Below, piece after piece: positions 9,813 through 19,361 of a stretch of DNA of 64,000 bases. How positions within the stretch are numbered: the first letter of the stretch is position 1; every line of letters begins with the position of its first letter. The stretch comes from Maribellus sp. CM-23 (GTDB lineage: Bacteria > Bacteroidota > Bacteroidia > Bacteroidales > Prolixibacteraceae), in NCBI RefSeq assembly GCF_021354595.1, contig NZ_JADWYJ010000008.1, positions 62,001 to 126,000 on the forward strand, given 5' to 3'. The position numbers and the translations under genes are program-made. The notes under the pieces were generated by a model, which had not been told where the DNA came from, ran no database searches, and saw nothing but the letters and a program-made list of their open reading frames with translations.

Positions 9813-11510
9813 TTACTTGCGGAAATTTCTATCTTCCTTCAGCAAAGGCAGGTCTGTATCTGGCATAGCGTGAGCCTGCCCCATGATTGATGCCGACTTC
9901 GTAGCTGTACGGACAAAAGTGGAAGATGGATCGTACCACCTCAGTGCCCCAATATACGTTTCACCTTTGGCAAAATAATATCCCCAAACATCGCTGGCCG
10001 ACGTTATTGTTCCCGGCGTAGGTACTGCAAAAACAATTGCAGGCGAGCCGTATGTCGAGAACAAAATATCTGCTGTACCAGCCGTTGGATGTGTCCAGTC
10101 AACTGCCAGTATTTGCCAGTCGGGAACAGTTAATGTTCCGCCTACAGGGTCGAAAGTAGCTTTTACTGTTGCTTCCGCTATTCCGAAAAGATTCATTCCA
10201 AGGCCTTTGATGAGCACGGCATTTTCATCACTGCTTTCCTCGTCTGCCACAATAGTAATATCAGTCTCAGTTACCGCTACCCCGTTAGTCCTAATTCCAT
10301 TAAGTTGATAAGTTCCCAGAATATCATCCAGAGTATAGCCATAACTGTACAGATAATTTCCTTCAACAACCAAAGCTGTGTTGGTATTTCCGTAAACATC
10401 TTCGAATGCGCCTTCCGGTACAGAGAGGTCAACGGTTGCGCCACGGGCAGGTTCTTCGGGTAACAGGAATACAGGAACGCCGTCCATCACTCCCCACGTT
10501 GTAACATCCAGTGTGATCACTTTCCCTGGTTGCCTGTACATTACAGTTGAGATTGTGCTAGCTATTTTTTTCGCTACAGTAATTCCTTCGTCAGCCAAAG
10601 CAGGAATGATTAAGTCATCCCATTCGGCAAAAGTAGCCACGGTGTCAGGATTGCTTTCTTCAAACTCGCTGTGCAAGTCCCATGCTTTCACAGCCACACG
10701 TACAGTTATTCCCCTGGAAGGGGCACCGTTAATCAGTGTATCAGCTTTGGCAGCATATGCACTACTTCCGTTACCTTCCAGGTCAAGTACAGCGCCGTCT
10801 TCGTATGTAATACTGGCATAAGCGCCTGCAGGTGCATTGGGAAGTTCGATTAGTAATTTGCTACCGCTTACAGATAATCCTTCTGTCGGGATTTCAATAT
10901 CCTGCGCATTGAACTGCTCAAAGCCTGGCTCAACTACCAGCGGTTTGTCACCCGAAACAGTATTTTTTGCAAAGTAGGAAACAAATACTTTCCCGGTTCC
11001 AAGGTTCAGCGGTTCGTGGAAAGTAAGTGTAACCGTGGTGTCGGCAATTTCTACTGCTTGTGGGGTAGGTTTGCTGCCATCGTCCAGTGTCCGGAACTGA
11101 ATATTTTTTACTTCGCCGTTCACACCGTCAACACTCGATGCCACAGCATAAAGCTGATACACGGTAAACGGTGTAAGTCCACTTACGTTAACAGTGGCAT
11201 CAGGCTGTTCAGCATAATTCCGAATACCGGTTTCCACTCCACTTATCTGTTGTTTCAATACACGGTCGGGAGCATCGAGTATTGTTGAGTCAACCTCTTC
11301 CGACTTTACAAGCACCCACGAGTAATAACCTGCAGTCCCTGCCGGTTTAACCGTAAAAGTGACATCATCGCCTAGATCTCCCGGAGTAATACCGGTAATC
11401 TCAATTGCCGGGGCCCCGGGAAGAGTCAACTGTGTTTCTTCCCCAAAATCGGTACAACCGACGGCAACTAGCGCTACGCAAGCTATTATATATGCAAAAT
11501 ATTTTTTCAT
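9813..11510 (-). CDS. Surface lipoprotein with Ig/FnIII-like domains, last gene of the susCD operon
   Basis: A 565-residue lipoprotein (lipobox VAVGC, Cys19). The N-terminal 140 residues look like a fibronectin III or Ig domain (PAIEITGITPGDLGDDVTF up to FRTLDDG). Two further Ig-like modules follow at about 145-265 and 270-385. The C-terminal part has the beta-rich pattern of SusE/SusF-like or BACON-type surface proteins, though no exact family is claimed. It is the fourth gene of the susCD operon. Proteins in this position usually bind the substrate at the cell surface. No enzyme motif is visible. Confidence 0.75.
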   Translation of the reverse strand: MKKYFAYIIACVALVAVGCTDFGEETQLTLPGAPAIEITGITPGDLGDDVTFTVKPAGTAGYYSWVLVKSEEVDSTILDAPDRVLKQQISGVETGIRNYAEQPDATVNVSGLTPFTVYQLYAVASSVDGVNGEVKNIQFRTLDDGSKPTPQAVEIADTTVTLTFHEPLNLGTGKVFVSYFAKNTVSGDKPLVVEPGFEQFNAQDIEIPTEGLSVSGSKLLIELPNAPAGAYASITYEDGAVLDLEGNGSSAYAAKADTLINGAPSRGITVRVAVKAWDLHSEFEESNPDTVATFAEWDDLIIPALADEGITVAKKIASTISTVMYRQPGKVITLDVTTWGVMDGVPVFLLPEEPARGATVDLSVPEGAFEDVYGNTNTALVVEGNYLYSYGYTLDDILGTYQLNGIRTNGVAVTETDITIVADEESSDENAVLIKGLGMNLFGIAEATVKATFDPVGGTLTVPDWQILAVDWTHPTAGTADILFSTYGSPAIVFAVPTPGTITSASDVWGYYFAKGETYIGALRWYDPSSTFVRTATKSASIMGQAHAMPDTDLPLLKEDRNFRK

Positions 11511-11539
11511 TTCTTTGAAATTAAATTACAGTTTCCAAT

Positions 11540-12415
11540 TTATTTCTTAACAAATACACCGTCGGCCTGGTAGATATTATACCAACCAACAGAAGATGTG
11601 GTACCAGCAGTGAATGCCTGACTTCCAAATTCATCTTGAATACGTATAGTTCCATCAGGATCAATTAAACCTGTTATTGATCCGCCATCCTCAATTCCTG
11701 TTTCACCATCAGGTCCATAGAACCCTTTTAGTAAAATATCGTAAGATGTACTAGCTCTAATAACCTGACCAACAGGTATTTTAACTTCTGTCTTTTCCTC
11801 ATTAACCATACCGTAAACAGGTGTTGACGCACTTGAGCCACCATTAACCAGATTGGTTATCCAAACTTTATTCACATCCGAAATGTCTTTGGCAAAAGTA
11901 ACTGTCCACTCTTCTTTCCCGTTAAAATAACTTGTAGCTGAGGCACTAAATTCACCCAGAATAAAAGCAAGTGGATGGTCAATATCAGCAATCGTTACCC
12001 ACATTGTGTCGACACTACCGGCATTTACATTACCAGGACTAGTAATACGGACACCAAATTTCATGTCGCCGGTAAATACCCCGCTGTGGTTAACAATATC
12101 AATTTCGATATTTTTTACCGCTTCATTTCCTTCGAAATTTAGTACAGAAGCACCGCCCTTCAGGTTATAATCGCGGCCTTTTACGGCTGTGCTATCAATA
12201 AAATCAAAGGCAACCGAAGAAGATAATCCCGACAATGAGGTCAGTCGCACTGGAATTTCCAATGTACCTGCATCTTCTGTTACCATCATGGTCTCGGAAC
12301 TGAATGCAACAAACGCATCGGCGTCGTCGAATTTAGGAAAATCGTTTAGTTCGCACGAGCTGAAGAAAAGAACGATGCCCGCTAAAAAGCTAATATAGAT
12401 TGTTATTTTTTTCAT
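11540..12415 (-). CDS. Surface lipoprotein with Calx-beta-like domain
   Basis: A 291-residue lipoprotein (LFFSSC, Cys21). Residues about 35-150 resemble a Calx-beta domain: MMVTEDAGTLEIPVRLTS, then KGRDYNL and FEGNEAVKNIEIDI, the usual order in these calcium-binding beta sandwiches. The C-terminal half looks like another all-beta module. It sits between susD and the Ig-like lipoprotein with gaps of about 30 bp, so all four genes are probably one transcript. Likely role: substrate capture at the outer surface. The ligand is unknown. Confidence 0.78.
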   Translation of the reverse strand: MKKITIYISFLAGIVLFFSSCELNDFPKFDDADAFVAFSSETMMVTEDAGTLEIPVRLTSLSGLSSSVAFDFIDSTAVKGRDYNLKGGASVLNFEGNEAVKNIEIDIVNHSGVFTGDMKFGVRITSPGNVNAGSVDTMWVTIADIDHPLAFILGEFSASATSYFNGKEEWTVTFAKDISDVNKVWITNLVNGGSSASTPVYGMVNEEKTEVKIPVGQVIRASTSYDILLKGFYGPDGETGIEDGGSITGLIDPDGTIRIQDEFGSQAFTAGTTSSVGWYNIYQADGVFVKK

Positions 12416-12442
12416 CTTTATTCAATTTTACGCATTAATCTA

Positions 12443-13882
12443 TCAATTATCGTATCCTGGATTTTGAACTAAATTTTCGTTCACATCCAACTCGCGTTTG
12501 TTGATTGGTAGCGCCCAGAATTTACTATCTGCCGGCACATTTTGGTTAATCGACGAGCCGCTATAATGCGTACGGGTAATGCTACCGCCTGTACGGGCCA
12601 GGTCATACCAAAAATGTCCTTCCCATGCCAGCTCAAGACGGCGTTCAAACATTACATCCACTTGCGAAGGATTGTCGTACAAAGTAGCGCCACGGTTTTC
12701 ACGAATGGTATTTATATCGCCCATTGCCGTAGCTCCAGCTATTGAAGCTCCTCGTGATAATGCTTCGGCTCGGTTCAGGTACATTTCGCTCAGGCGGAGC
12801 ACAATGGTGTTGCTCACATCAGGCGTTCCTTTGTCTTTTCCGGCATACTTGGTCGTCCAATAAGTGTTTGGCGCTTTATCAGGGTTATTGATAAACATCT
12901 CACCTCTCACATCATCTTCTGCATAGAGCGACATCAGGTCGTTACTGGCAGCACAGTCTGCATAACCATCAGGATTGGTTTCCCAGGTAATGGCATCCCA
13001 ATATCCATCATATTCATTGTTTTTCAGACCATATATTTCAAAAATAACTTCGCCTCCTTCGCGGACATCTTCTTTAAAAGCTGCCGCATATTCATCGGCT
13101 TTCCACATCGAAAACTCGTCATTGTCAATTACAGCTGTAGCATAATTCGCTGCTTTCTGCCATTCACCCATGTACAGATATACGCGTGAAAGCAGAGCTT
13201 GGATAGCAGGCTTGCTTACCACCGATTTGGCGTTAGCCACTCCTTCGCGAGAATAATCTGCAGCAATAAGAGTTTCGGCCTCTGTTAGGTCTTTCACGAT
13301 GTTGTTGTATACTGTCTCCACATTGTCGCGCTCCGGTTTTCCTGCAGGGTCAGTTACATATAGGTAAGGTACCCCAAGAGCTGTTTTATCAATGGTGTAT
13401 TGTTTGCCATATGTACGTACCAGATCGAAGTGAGCCAAAGCACGCAGGAACTGACATTCTGCCTTAAGGTTGTTGACATCCTGCTCGGTTACACCATCTA
13501 CTCCAACTTTATCTTCCAGGTTTGCCAATACATTATTTGCTGCTGAAATTACGTAATAAGCGGTTCCCCATAACGCAGGAGTACTGGTAGAAGTATAATT
13601 CAGGTTGTAAGATACGGTGTAACGCCCGGAATTAAGGTCTACGTCACGGAAACCATTACCGCTACGCATTTCTGCGTCGAGTACAAACGATGCACCATAC
13701 CAATTTACAGAAACCAATGGAGAGTACGCACCAAAAGTAGCATCATTCAACCCGTTATAGGCAGCAATCGTAAGTTCCGTACTCTGCGACATTGCAGGTT
13801 CCTCAGAAAGAAAGTCTGCACAGCTTGTAAACAACAAAGTTGCCGCTACAAAACTTAATATAATTATCTTTTTCATTTTCAT
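12443..13882 (-). CDS. susD: SusD/RagB-family nutrient-binding lipoprotein
   Basis: A 479-residue SusD-like protein, the surface lid of a SusCD TonB-dependent transporter. The lipobox is LFTSC (Cys21). The TPR-like core is recognisable (AECQFLRALAHFDLVRTYG), as is the C-terminal family signature (LRLSEMYLNRAEALSRG). The length is slightly below the typical 500-600 residues. The gene follows susC by 28 bp. ATG codons exist at residues 1 and 3, and either could be the start. The ligand cannot be read from the sequence. The absence of linked glycosidases and the nearby proteases make a peptide ligand, as for RagAB, worth considering. Confidence 0.93.
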   Translation of the reverse strand: MKMKKIIILSFVAATLLFTSCADFLSEEPAMSQSTELTIAAYNGLNDATFGAYSPLVSVNWYGASFVLDAEMRSGNGFRDVDLNSGRYTVSYNLNYTSTSTPALWGTAYYVISAANNVLANLEDKVGVDGVTEQDVNNLKAECQFLRALAHFDLVRTYGKQYTIDKTALGVPYLYVTDPAGKPERDNVETVYNNIVKDLTEAETLIAADYSREGVANAKSVVSKPAIQALLSRVYLYMGEWQKAANYATAVIDNDEFSMWKADEYAAAFKEDVREGGEVIFEIYGLKNNEYDGYWDAITWETNPDGYADCAASNDLMSLYAEDDVRGEMFINNPDKAPNTYWTTKYAGKDKGTPDVSNTIVLRLSEMYLNRAEALSRGASIAGATAMGDINTIRENRGATLYDNPSQVDVMFERRLELAWEGHFWYDLARTGGSITRTHYSGSSINQNVPADSKFWALPINKRELDVNENLVQNPGYDN

Positions 13883-13910
13883 TGTTTTTCAAATGTTAAA
13901 CTGATTTTTA

Positions 13911-16889
13911 TCAAAACGACAGATCAATTCCAGCCGTCACTGCTTTTGTCATAGGATAAATACCATATCCGATACCGTCAATACCGCGTTCAGGATCCCA
14001 CCAGTCTACGTCGTGGAAAGTGAATATGTTCTGCGCGCTTACATAGAACTTCAGTCCGCCAATTTTTGCCTTTTCTACTAATTTCGTTGGGAAAGAGTAT
14101 GACAGGGTAATGTCTTTCACACGCAGGAAATCTCCTTTTTGCAGAAAGCGGGTAGAACTAAAGCTATTACTATTGGTAGCATTCCCTGCAATAGGTTTTG
14201 GGTTCACTCCTGTATCTCCAGGTTGTTTCCAATAATTAAGCGCTTCCTTTAACTGATTATTATTCATTTGCCCACCGTCTGAAGACAAGTAGCGTTTTTC
14301 TATCAGCAACACATGGTTACCGCCTTTAAATTCAAAAAATGCTCCCAGACTCAGTCCCTTATAGGAAAGGTTGGTATTGAAACCTCCGGTATACTTCGGC
14401 TCAGGTGAGTAATCGTAATTGTAAGCAGCTTTACTGTAATCATTGGAGATGTTTCCGGCCGCATCGCGCCACAATGCTTCTCCGTTGGTTGGGTCAACTC
14501 CGGCATAATCGAACAAGCGGAAAGTAAAAAGAGAATTACCAACTATATGGCGCAAACGACCGTCTTCAGAATAAGCAATTTCTTCATTATCTCCCAGTTC
14601 CAGAATTTTGGTTTTATTGAAAGAAATGTTTCCACCTACGCTCCATACCAGATCGCGGGTATTCAGTATTTCATAATCCAACTGAAGTTCAATCCCCTTG
14701 TTTTCAAGCGAACCGATATTCAGGAAGTTGGAAGAAAAACCTGTGGTTTGTGGCACATTTTTGTCTAAAAGCATGTCGGTCGTTTTACGTTTATAAACGT
14801 CTATATTACCGTCCAGGTTTTTGAAGAGAGTAAAATCAAGACCGACGTTCCATGACCCGTTCTTTTCCCACGACAAGTTGGGGTTTTCCGGGCGCGACGG
14901 ACGCATACCGGTTGTTCCGTTGTAGGCAGAGCTTGCATACACGCCAAAAGCCCTGTACGCAGCTATATTGTTATTTCCACTAAGCCCATAGCTTCCACGC
15001 AGCTTCAACAGGTCGATAAATGAAAAGCCTTCCATAAAGTCCTCGTTGTGAATATTCCATGATAAGCCCACAGAATAGAAAGTACCCCACTGGGTATTGC
15101 TGCCAAAAAGCGAACTTCCATCCATACGAACAGATGTCTGCAAAAAGTACTTATCTGCATAATTATAGTCCACCATTCCGAAAAATGAAAGCAAGGTACG
15201 AGTCTCGTCCCCTTGTTCTGCCTCAATACCTCCGGGTGTTCCTGTCTGCGCATAAGGAATATCCGGATTTACTCCCGGGGCATAAATAAATTGATAAGCA
15301 CCCGAGTGTTTCATGGCTTCCTGTCCCAATAGCACACGCACACTGTGTTCATCCAGTAGCACATCTTTATACTCTGCTGTATTTGAAGTAGTCAGTCGCT
15401 GATATTTATTCATGGTTGTTTGTAGCGTTGCCTCCCCTTCATTGGTCTCAGGCGACCAGTAACGACGTCCTTCACCATGAACTGTTTCGATGGCGTTGGT
15501 GGTTCTAAGAGTTACCTGTTTAACAGGCTTCCACTGTAAATACATGTTTCCCATCAACTGGTAAGACTTACCCCACTGATCGTCGTATTGAGCGGTTGCC
15601 CTCGGATTGGTACGGCTGTTTTCGGTAATATCTACATTGTGTTTGCCGTCTTCTGTATATGCAGGTGTCCATGGCAAAATCATCATACCGGCAAATACAG
15701 GGTTAGAATAGTAGAGGCTTTGCATAGGCACATCCATTCCTTCCTGATAAGTCAGGTTTACACGGCCTCCACTTTCGAGTGTGTTGGTGAGCTTATAATC
15801 GGCATTGAGACGCCCGGTTATTTTGTCCAACCCTACACCGTAAAATACACCGTCTGTATTGTTGTAATTCAGCGAGGTATAATATTTACCTTTAGCATTG
15901 CTACCTGTCGCGTTAATTTCATACTCCTGAATCGTCCCATAACGTGTTAAGTGATCCATCCAGTTGGTAAGCGGACGACTCTGCAATTCTTTCGGACGAT
16001 AGTAAGTACCCATTGGATCGTCCGGGTTCCCACCTGCATTGATAACCGCATCTCTCTGGTATTGAAGAAGCTGTTGGGCATTCATTATACCAAAGTCATT
16101 ATCGTTTGCCAGCCACGAAGTACCATATTTTGCACGCGCTGAAAAACTTGTTTTTCCGTCTTTGCCACTTTTGGTAGTAATTAATACTACGCCATTGGCA
16201 GCGCGGCTTCCATAAATAGAGGCGGCAGCAGCGTCTTTTAGCACGGTTATACTTTCAATATCATTAGGGTTCAGTGAAGCCAAGGCATTTCCGGTATTCA
16301 AAAAGTCATTGGTATTTCCAGTAACAACCGGAATACCGTCAACTACCCATAAAGGGTTGTTCCCTGCATTAATCGATGATGTTCCGCGGATACGAATATC
16401 GGAATGGGCTCCAGGCTGACCTGAATTGGAAGTAACTGACACCCCGGCAATTTTTCCGTTTAAGGCCTTGTCAACCGAAACAACCGGAGCTTCTGCAATC
16501 TGTCCTCCGCTTACCGTACCTACCGCACCGGTTTTAGCCTCCCGGCTCGTTATACCGTAAGCTGTTACAATCACTTCGTCGACACCAATTGTTTCAGGAC
16601 TCAAACTCACATCCACAGAAGTCTGATTACCTATGGTAACTTCCTGTGTTTTCATGCCCACAAAAGAAAAAACTAATAATTTAGCGTCGTTAGGCACATC
16701 CAAACTGTAGGTCCCATCCATGCTTGTAATGGTACCAATTGTTGTTCCTTTTACACTTACTGAAACACCAGGAATACCTATACCATCTTCCGAACTTGTA
16801 ACAGTTCCGGTAACAGTTTTAACCTGAGCCTCAGCTACAAGCATGCCCCAAAAGGCAATGCTAAACAGCATTAGCGCAATTTTTTTCAT
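13911..16889 (-). CDS. susC: SusC/RagA-family TonB-linked outer membrane transporter
   Basis: A 992-residue TonB-dependent transporter that imports oligomers captured by SusD. I start it at the ATG at 16889 (MKKIALMLFSIAF), which gives a clean signal peptide; an upstream in-frame codon at 16922 would add 11 unlikely residues. A carboxypeptidase-like regulatory domain covers about 25-105 (VTGTVTSSEDGIGIPGVSV). The plug covers about 110-240 and contains GKIAGVSVTSNSGQPG, IRIRGTSSINAGNNPLWVVDG and DAAAASIYGSRAANGVVLI. A 22-strand barrel fills the rest. It is the first gene of a four-gene operon. No sigma/anti-sigma pair or SARP/hybrid regulator is adjacent, so control is not evident. Confidence 0.95.
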   Translation of the reverse strand: MKKIALMLFSIAFWGMLVAEAQVKTVTGTVTSSEDGIGIPGVSVSVKGTTIGTITSMDGTYSLDVPNDAKLLVFSFVGMKTQEVTIGNQTSVDVSLSPETIGVDEVIVTAYGITSREAKTGAVGTVSGGQIAEAPVVSVDKALNGKIAGVSVTSNSGQPGAHSDIRIRGTSSINAGNNPLWVVDGIPVVTGNTNDFLNTGNALASLNPNDIESITVLKDAAAASIYGSRAANGVVLITTKSGKDGKTSFSARAKYGTSWLANDNDFGIMNAQQLLQYQRDAVINAGGNPDDPMGTYYRPKELQSRPLTNWMDHLTRYGTIQEYEINATGSNAKGKYYTSLNYNNTDGVFYGVGLDKITGRLNADYKLTNTLESGGRVNLTYQEGMDVPMQSLYYSNPVFAGMMILPWTPAYTEDGKHNVDITENSRTNPRATAQYDDQWGKSYQLMGNMYLQWKPVKQVTLRTTNAIETVHGEGRRYWSPETNEGEATLQTTMNKYQRLTTSNTAEYKDVLLDEHSVRVLLGQEAMKHSGAYQFIYAPGVNPDIPYAQTGTPGGIEAEQGDETRTLLSFFGMVDYNYADKYFLQTSVRMDGSSLFGSNTQWGTFYSVGLSWNIHNEDFMEGFSFIDLLKLRGSYGLSGNNNIAAYRAFGVYASSAYNGTTGMRPSRPENPNLSWEKNGSWNVGLDFTLFKNLDGNIDVYKRKTTDMLLDKNVPQTTGFSSNFLNIGSLENKGIELQLDYEILNTRDLVWSVGGNISFNKTKILELGDNEEIAYSEDGRLRHIVGNSLFTFRLFDYAGVDPTNGEALWRDAAGNISNDYSKAAYNYDYSPEPKYTGGFNTNLSYKGLSLGAFFEFKGGNHVLLIEKRYLSSDGGQMNNNQLKEALNYWKQPGDTGVNPKPIAGNATNSNSFSSTRFLQKGDFLRVKDITLSYSFPTKLVEKAKIGGLKFYVSAQNIFTFHDVDWWDPERGIDGIGYGIYPMTKAVTAGIDLSF

Positions 16890-17230
16890 AGAATAAAATT
16901 TAAATATTAATAACTCACTCACTCAATAAGCTGACTAAAATAGAAAAAAAACGAAAGAGTTAACATATTTTCACAAATTATTAGCTCTATCTTGTTTTTT
17001 TAAATACTTAAAGCCAATTGCTTTATAGAATAGTAATGTTTACTGACTTTTGGCAATAAAATCACATTTCCTCTCTAATAAGCTGATTCTAAATTATATT
17101 TTTTGAAGGAAACATTAATTGATCTTTATCATAAAAACGAACTGACCATAGGATCAATTGATTAAAAGCTTATTAACACAAGTTAAAACTTTCTGTAAAA
17201 AAGGTTAAAATAGATCAAAATAAACATTTA
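16890..17230. other. Gene-free AT-rich region upstream of susC
   Basis: These 341 bp hold no plausible gene or tRNA. They should contain the susC promoter, but I find no exact TAnnTTTG box on the minus strand; the closest, ATAATTTG at 16974-16981, has two mismatches. The one structured element is the inverted repeat listed at 17117-17159. Confidence 0.5.
17117..17159. promoter_or_regulatory. 8-bp inverted repeat, possible operator or hairpin upstream of susC
   Basis: AATTGATC (17117-17124) and GATCAATT (17152-17159) form a perfect inverted repeat with a 27-nt spacer. It lies about 230 bp upstream of the susC start and within 120 bp of the 3' end of the neighbouring membrane gene. In AT-rich DNA this could be chance. 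Confidence 0.22.
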
Positions 17231-18412
17231 TTACAATTTGAGCTGAACCTTTATTCCTGCCAGTTTCATAGTTAAAACAAGCATTAATAATGACCATACA
17301 ATGGAACCAGTTATTGCCAGTAAAGGAGAAAAAGACTGTTTATATACAAAAAGAGGAATATTCGCATACCAAATAATATAATAAATTACGCTTGGCACCA
17401 AATAAGTGGTCAGAGAATTAGTTCCTGCCTGCTGAAACAGGAAGGTCCATTTGCTTTTATGGTACTTATCGATTATTACATATAATAATACAAATACCAA
17501 AATACTGATTCCAATGCAAAGTATTCCCCAGCTGGGAGTGCCTTTTATTTTGGAAATGATAAACCAGTTTCGCAGGACAAAGCCCAGCAAGATGGAAAAT
17601 AAACCCAGAATGGTACTGATTAGAATGAACCGACTGGGAGACTCTTTTAGTTTTCGCAAAAGAAGGCTGATGATCAATCCGGAGATCACAATCAGAGGAA
17701 CATTGCCATCCAGAACAATCCCGAACAGTGTTTTTACGGGGTCCATAAATTCAAGATAACCCAACTGTGAAAAAATATTCAACACGAGAAACAGGAACCA
17801 AGTCATTGTTGTAACAAACAAGTTATCGCGGGCAAAAAGATAGGTCAACGAAGTTACCAGGTACCCCCAACCTATCAACCCCAATATTCCCCACCAGCCA
17901 GTAACTAACCAGCCTGGCTCCTCCTCAGTGCCTGACCTAAATAACACAAGAAGCACCATCAGGCAAAGAGCGGCCGGTATCTTTAAGGCAAGGGCTTTTG
18001 ACGAATTGCCTTCAGGATAGCGGTTCCAGATAATAAATACACAGACATACATTAAAATAGCCCACAAATATTTGTGCATTCCTGTTAAGTCTGGATTTAA
18101 ACGCCCGCTGTTTAGCATTAAAACACCAATCAATAACAAGCTGAATGTCCGGGTAAAAACATGTACCAGTATTCTGCCAATCGAATCTCCTTTTTTAAGC
18201 CTGTTCTGAACGGCAAAGGGAACCGCCATTCCAACCATAAACAGGAAACCGGGGAAAACCCAGTCGGCCAGCCCCATGCCATCGAAATCAGCCGGGCGGT
18301 GCGTAAGCCATTCGGGCACACCGTCGACATACAAATCGTTTACAAATAGCATGAGAAAAAGCGTGATCCCACGCATTACGTCGATCGAAAGTATACGTTT
18401 TGATGCCGCCAT
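17231..18412 (-). CDS. HGSNAT/NagX-like (DUF5009) membrane acyltransferase family protein
   Basis: A 393-residue polytopic membrane protein with about ten hydrophobic segments. The N-terminus has the family signature (RILSIDVMRGITLFLMLFVN, then LADWVFPGFLFMVGMAVPF) shared with heparan-alpha-glucosaminide N-acetyltransferase and bacterial NagX. Human HGSNAT moves acetyl groups across the membrane to glucosamine. His38 just before the DWVFPGFLF motif could match the reported acetyl-accepting histidine region, but I am not certain of the alignment. It lies 23 bp downstream of the LytM-like gene on the same strand, so the two are probably co-transcribed. A role in amino-sugar or envelope glycan metabolism is inferred. 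Confidence 0.85.
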   Translation of the reverse strand: MAASKRILSIDVMRGITLFLMLFVNDLYVDGVPEWLTHRPADFDGMGLADWVFPGFLFMVGMAVPFAVQNRLKKGDSIGRILVHVFTRTFSLLLIGVLMLNSGRLNPDLTGMHKYLWAILMYVCVFIIWNRYPEGNSSKALALKIPAALCLMVLLVLFRSGTEEEPGWLVTGWWGILGLIGWGYLVTSLTYLFARDNLFVTTMTWFLFLVLNIFSQLGYLEFMDPVKTLFGIVLDGNVPLIVISGLIISLLLRKLKESPSRFILISTILGLFSILLGFVLRNWFIISKIKGTPSWGILCIGISILVFVLLYVIIDKYHKSKWTFLFQQAGTNSLTTYLVPSVIYYIIWYANIPLFVYKQSFSPLLAITGSIVWSLLMLVLTMKLAGIKVQLKL

Positions 18413-18435
18413 ATTTAACCTATTTGATTTTAAAT

Positions 18436-19308
18436 CTATTTCCCAAGAATGCGACGTTGCTCTTTCTTACTCATTTCAAGGGCGCGAATTTCACGGAGAT
18501 GAGTAACAATATAGGTCGTACTCGAATTTAGAATCCCCTTTCCGTTCTCATCTGTTACAAATTGCGGAATGACAAAAAGCAGGTTCTTCGAATTCAACGA
18601 ATCGTGAAATATCAGCACCTTTATATGGTCGGCACCTTCTGTCACCTTTCCTATTTTCTCGCCGGCGTATATTGTCTCACCTGCTTTCAGCTTTTCAGAA
18701 GAGGCCCAAACATTCCGGTAGCAGATCAATGTTCCATCGGGCTGTAACAGGGTAATCGAGTTATTCCAGATATGGTACCACGACTTTGGATCGCCTTTTC
18801 TTTCTGCTCCCACGACTTCTACCACAATCCCGGTTCTTGCCGCATATACTGCGTCTCCCGGCTTTGCCCAAAAACCTGTTGCCGACCAGGAATCAAGACC
18901 GTCCTTCCCCCAGAAACCACTGATTTCCTTCACATCAAAAACCGTTACTTTACTACCTGGTGCAAACGGAATTAAATAGGGAAAGTCAAGATCAACCCGG
19001 GCCATTGGGTCAGAACGAAACATTTTTATGTCGTAATTAAACCGGGGAACATCGGCATCCGGGTCGCGCGGCAAGGTAAACAAGTTATTAAAACCCGGTG
19101 CAAGTCTTTTAACATATGGCAGCGGCTCACTAAAATAGGTGTTTTCCAAATCGGCAAAATTTATTTGCAGGTAAACCGGTACCGCCGCGTTATTGTAGGC
19201 CGAAAACAAACAATCGCCCAAAGCATTGTAATCGGCCTGAACCTGGACTTGAGCCTTTAGATTGTGATAGCTTAAAAGTACTGCAATAAAAATCAGGAGT
19301 CTTCTCAT
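18436..19308 (-). CDS. Exported LytM/M23-like protein, probably catalytically degenerate
   Basis: A 290-residue exported protein (signal peptide cut near residue 19). The C-terminal half has the M23/LytM layout: an entry segment (AKPGDAVYAARTGIVVEV), a strand with LLQPDGTLICYRNV, then GETIYAGEKIGKVTEGADH and HIKVLIFH. In active M23 enzymes the zinc ligands are HxxxD before the first segment and HxH at the end. Here the first motif is absent (a Gly/Asp-rich stretch replaces it) and the last reads HIKVLIFH rather than HLHF. It may therefore be a non-catalytic peptidoglycan-binding or amidase-activating protein. A minus-strand -7 box lies just upstream. Confidence 0.7.
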   Translation of the reverse strand: MRRLLIFIAVLLSYHNLKAQVQVQADYNALGDCLFSAYNNAAVPVYLQINFADLENTYFSEPLPYVKRLAPGFNNLFTLPRDPDADVPRFNYDIKMFRSDPMARVDLDFPYLIPFAPGSKVTVFDVKEISGFWGKDGLDSWSATGFWAKPGDAVYAARTGIVVEVVGAERKGDPKSWYHIWNNSITLLQPDGTLICYRNVWASSEKLKAGETIYAGEKIGKVTEGADHIKVLIFHDSLNSKNLLFVIPQFVTDENGKGILNSSTTYIVTHLREIRALEMSKKEQRRILGK

Positions 19309-19327
19309 AAGTTGCGTATTTCAAACT

Positions 19328-19335
19328 CAAAAATA
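19328..19335 (-). promoter_or_regulatory. Candidate -7 box (TATTTTTG) for the LytM-like gene
   Basis: The top-strand sequence CAAAAATA reads TATTTTTG on the minus strand, an exact TAnnTTTG match 20 bp before the ATG at 19308. It shares a 53-bp intergenic space with the divergent box at 19350-19357. Confidence 0.45.
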
Positions 19336-19349
19336 ATCATTTAAACCAA

Positions 19350-19357
19350 TAACTTTG
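19350..19357 (+). promoter_or_regulatory. -7 box (TAACTTTG) four bases before an ATG: near-leaderless start
   Basis: This exact TAnnTTTG match ends only 4 nt before the ATG at 19362. In Bacteroidota transcription begins a few bases after this element, so the transcript would begin at or next to the start codon. No good -33 TTG is visible. Confidence 0.5.
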
Positions 19358-19361
19358 CCGC

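Noticed and set aside
17117..17159. Inverted repeat upstream of susC as a defined operator
   Set aside because: Kept only as a low-confidence feature: AT-rich context, long spacer and no known regulator.
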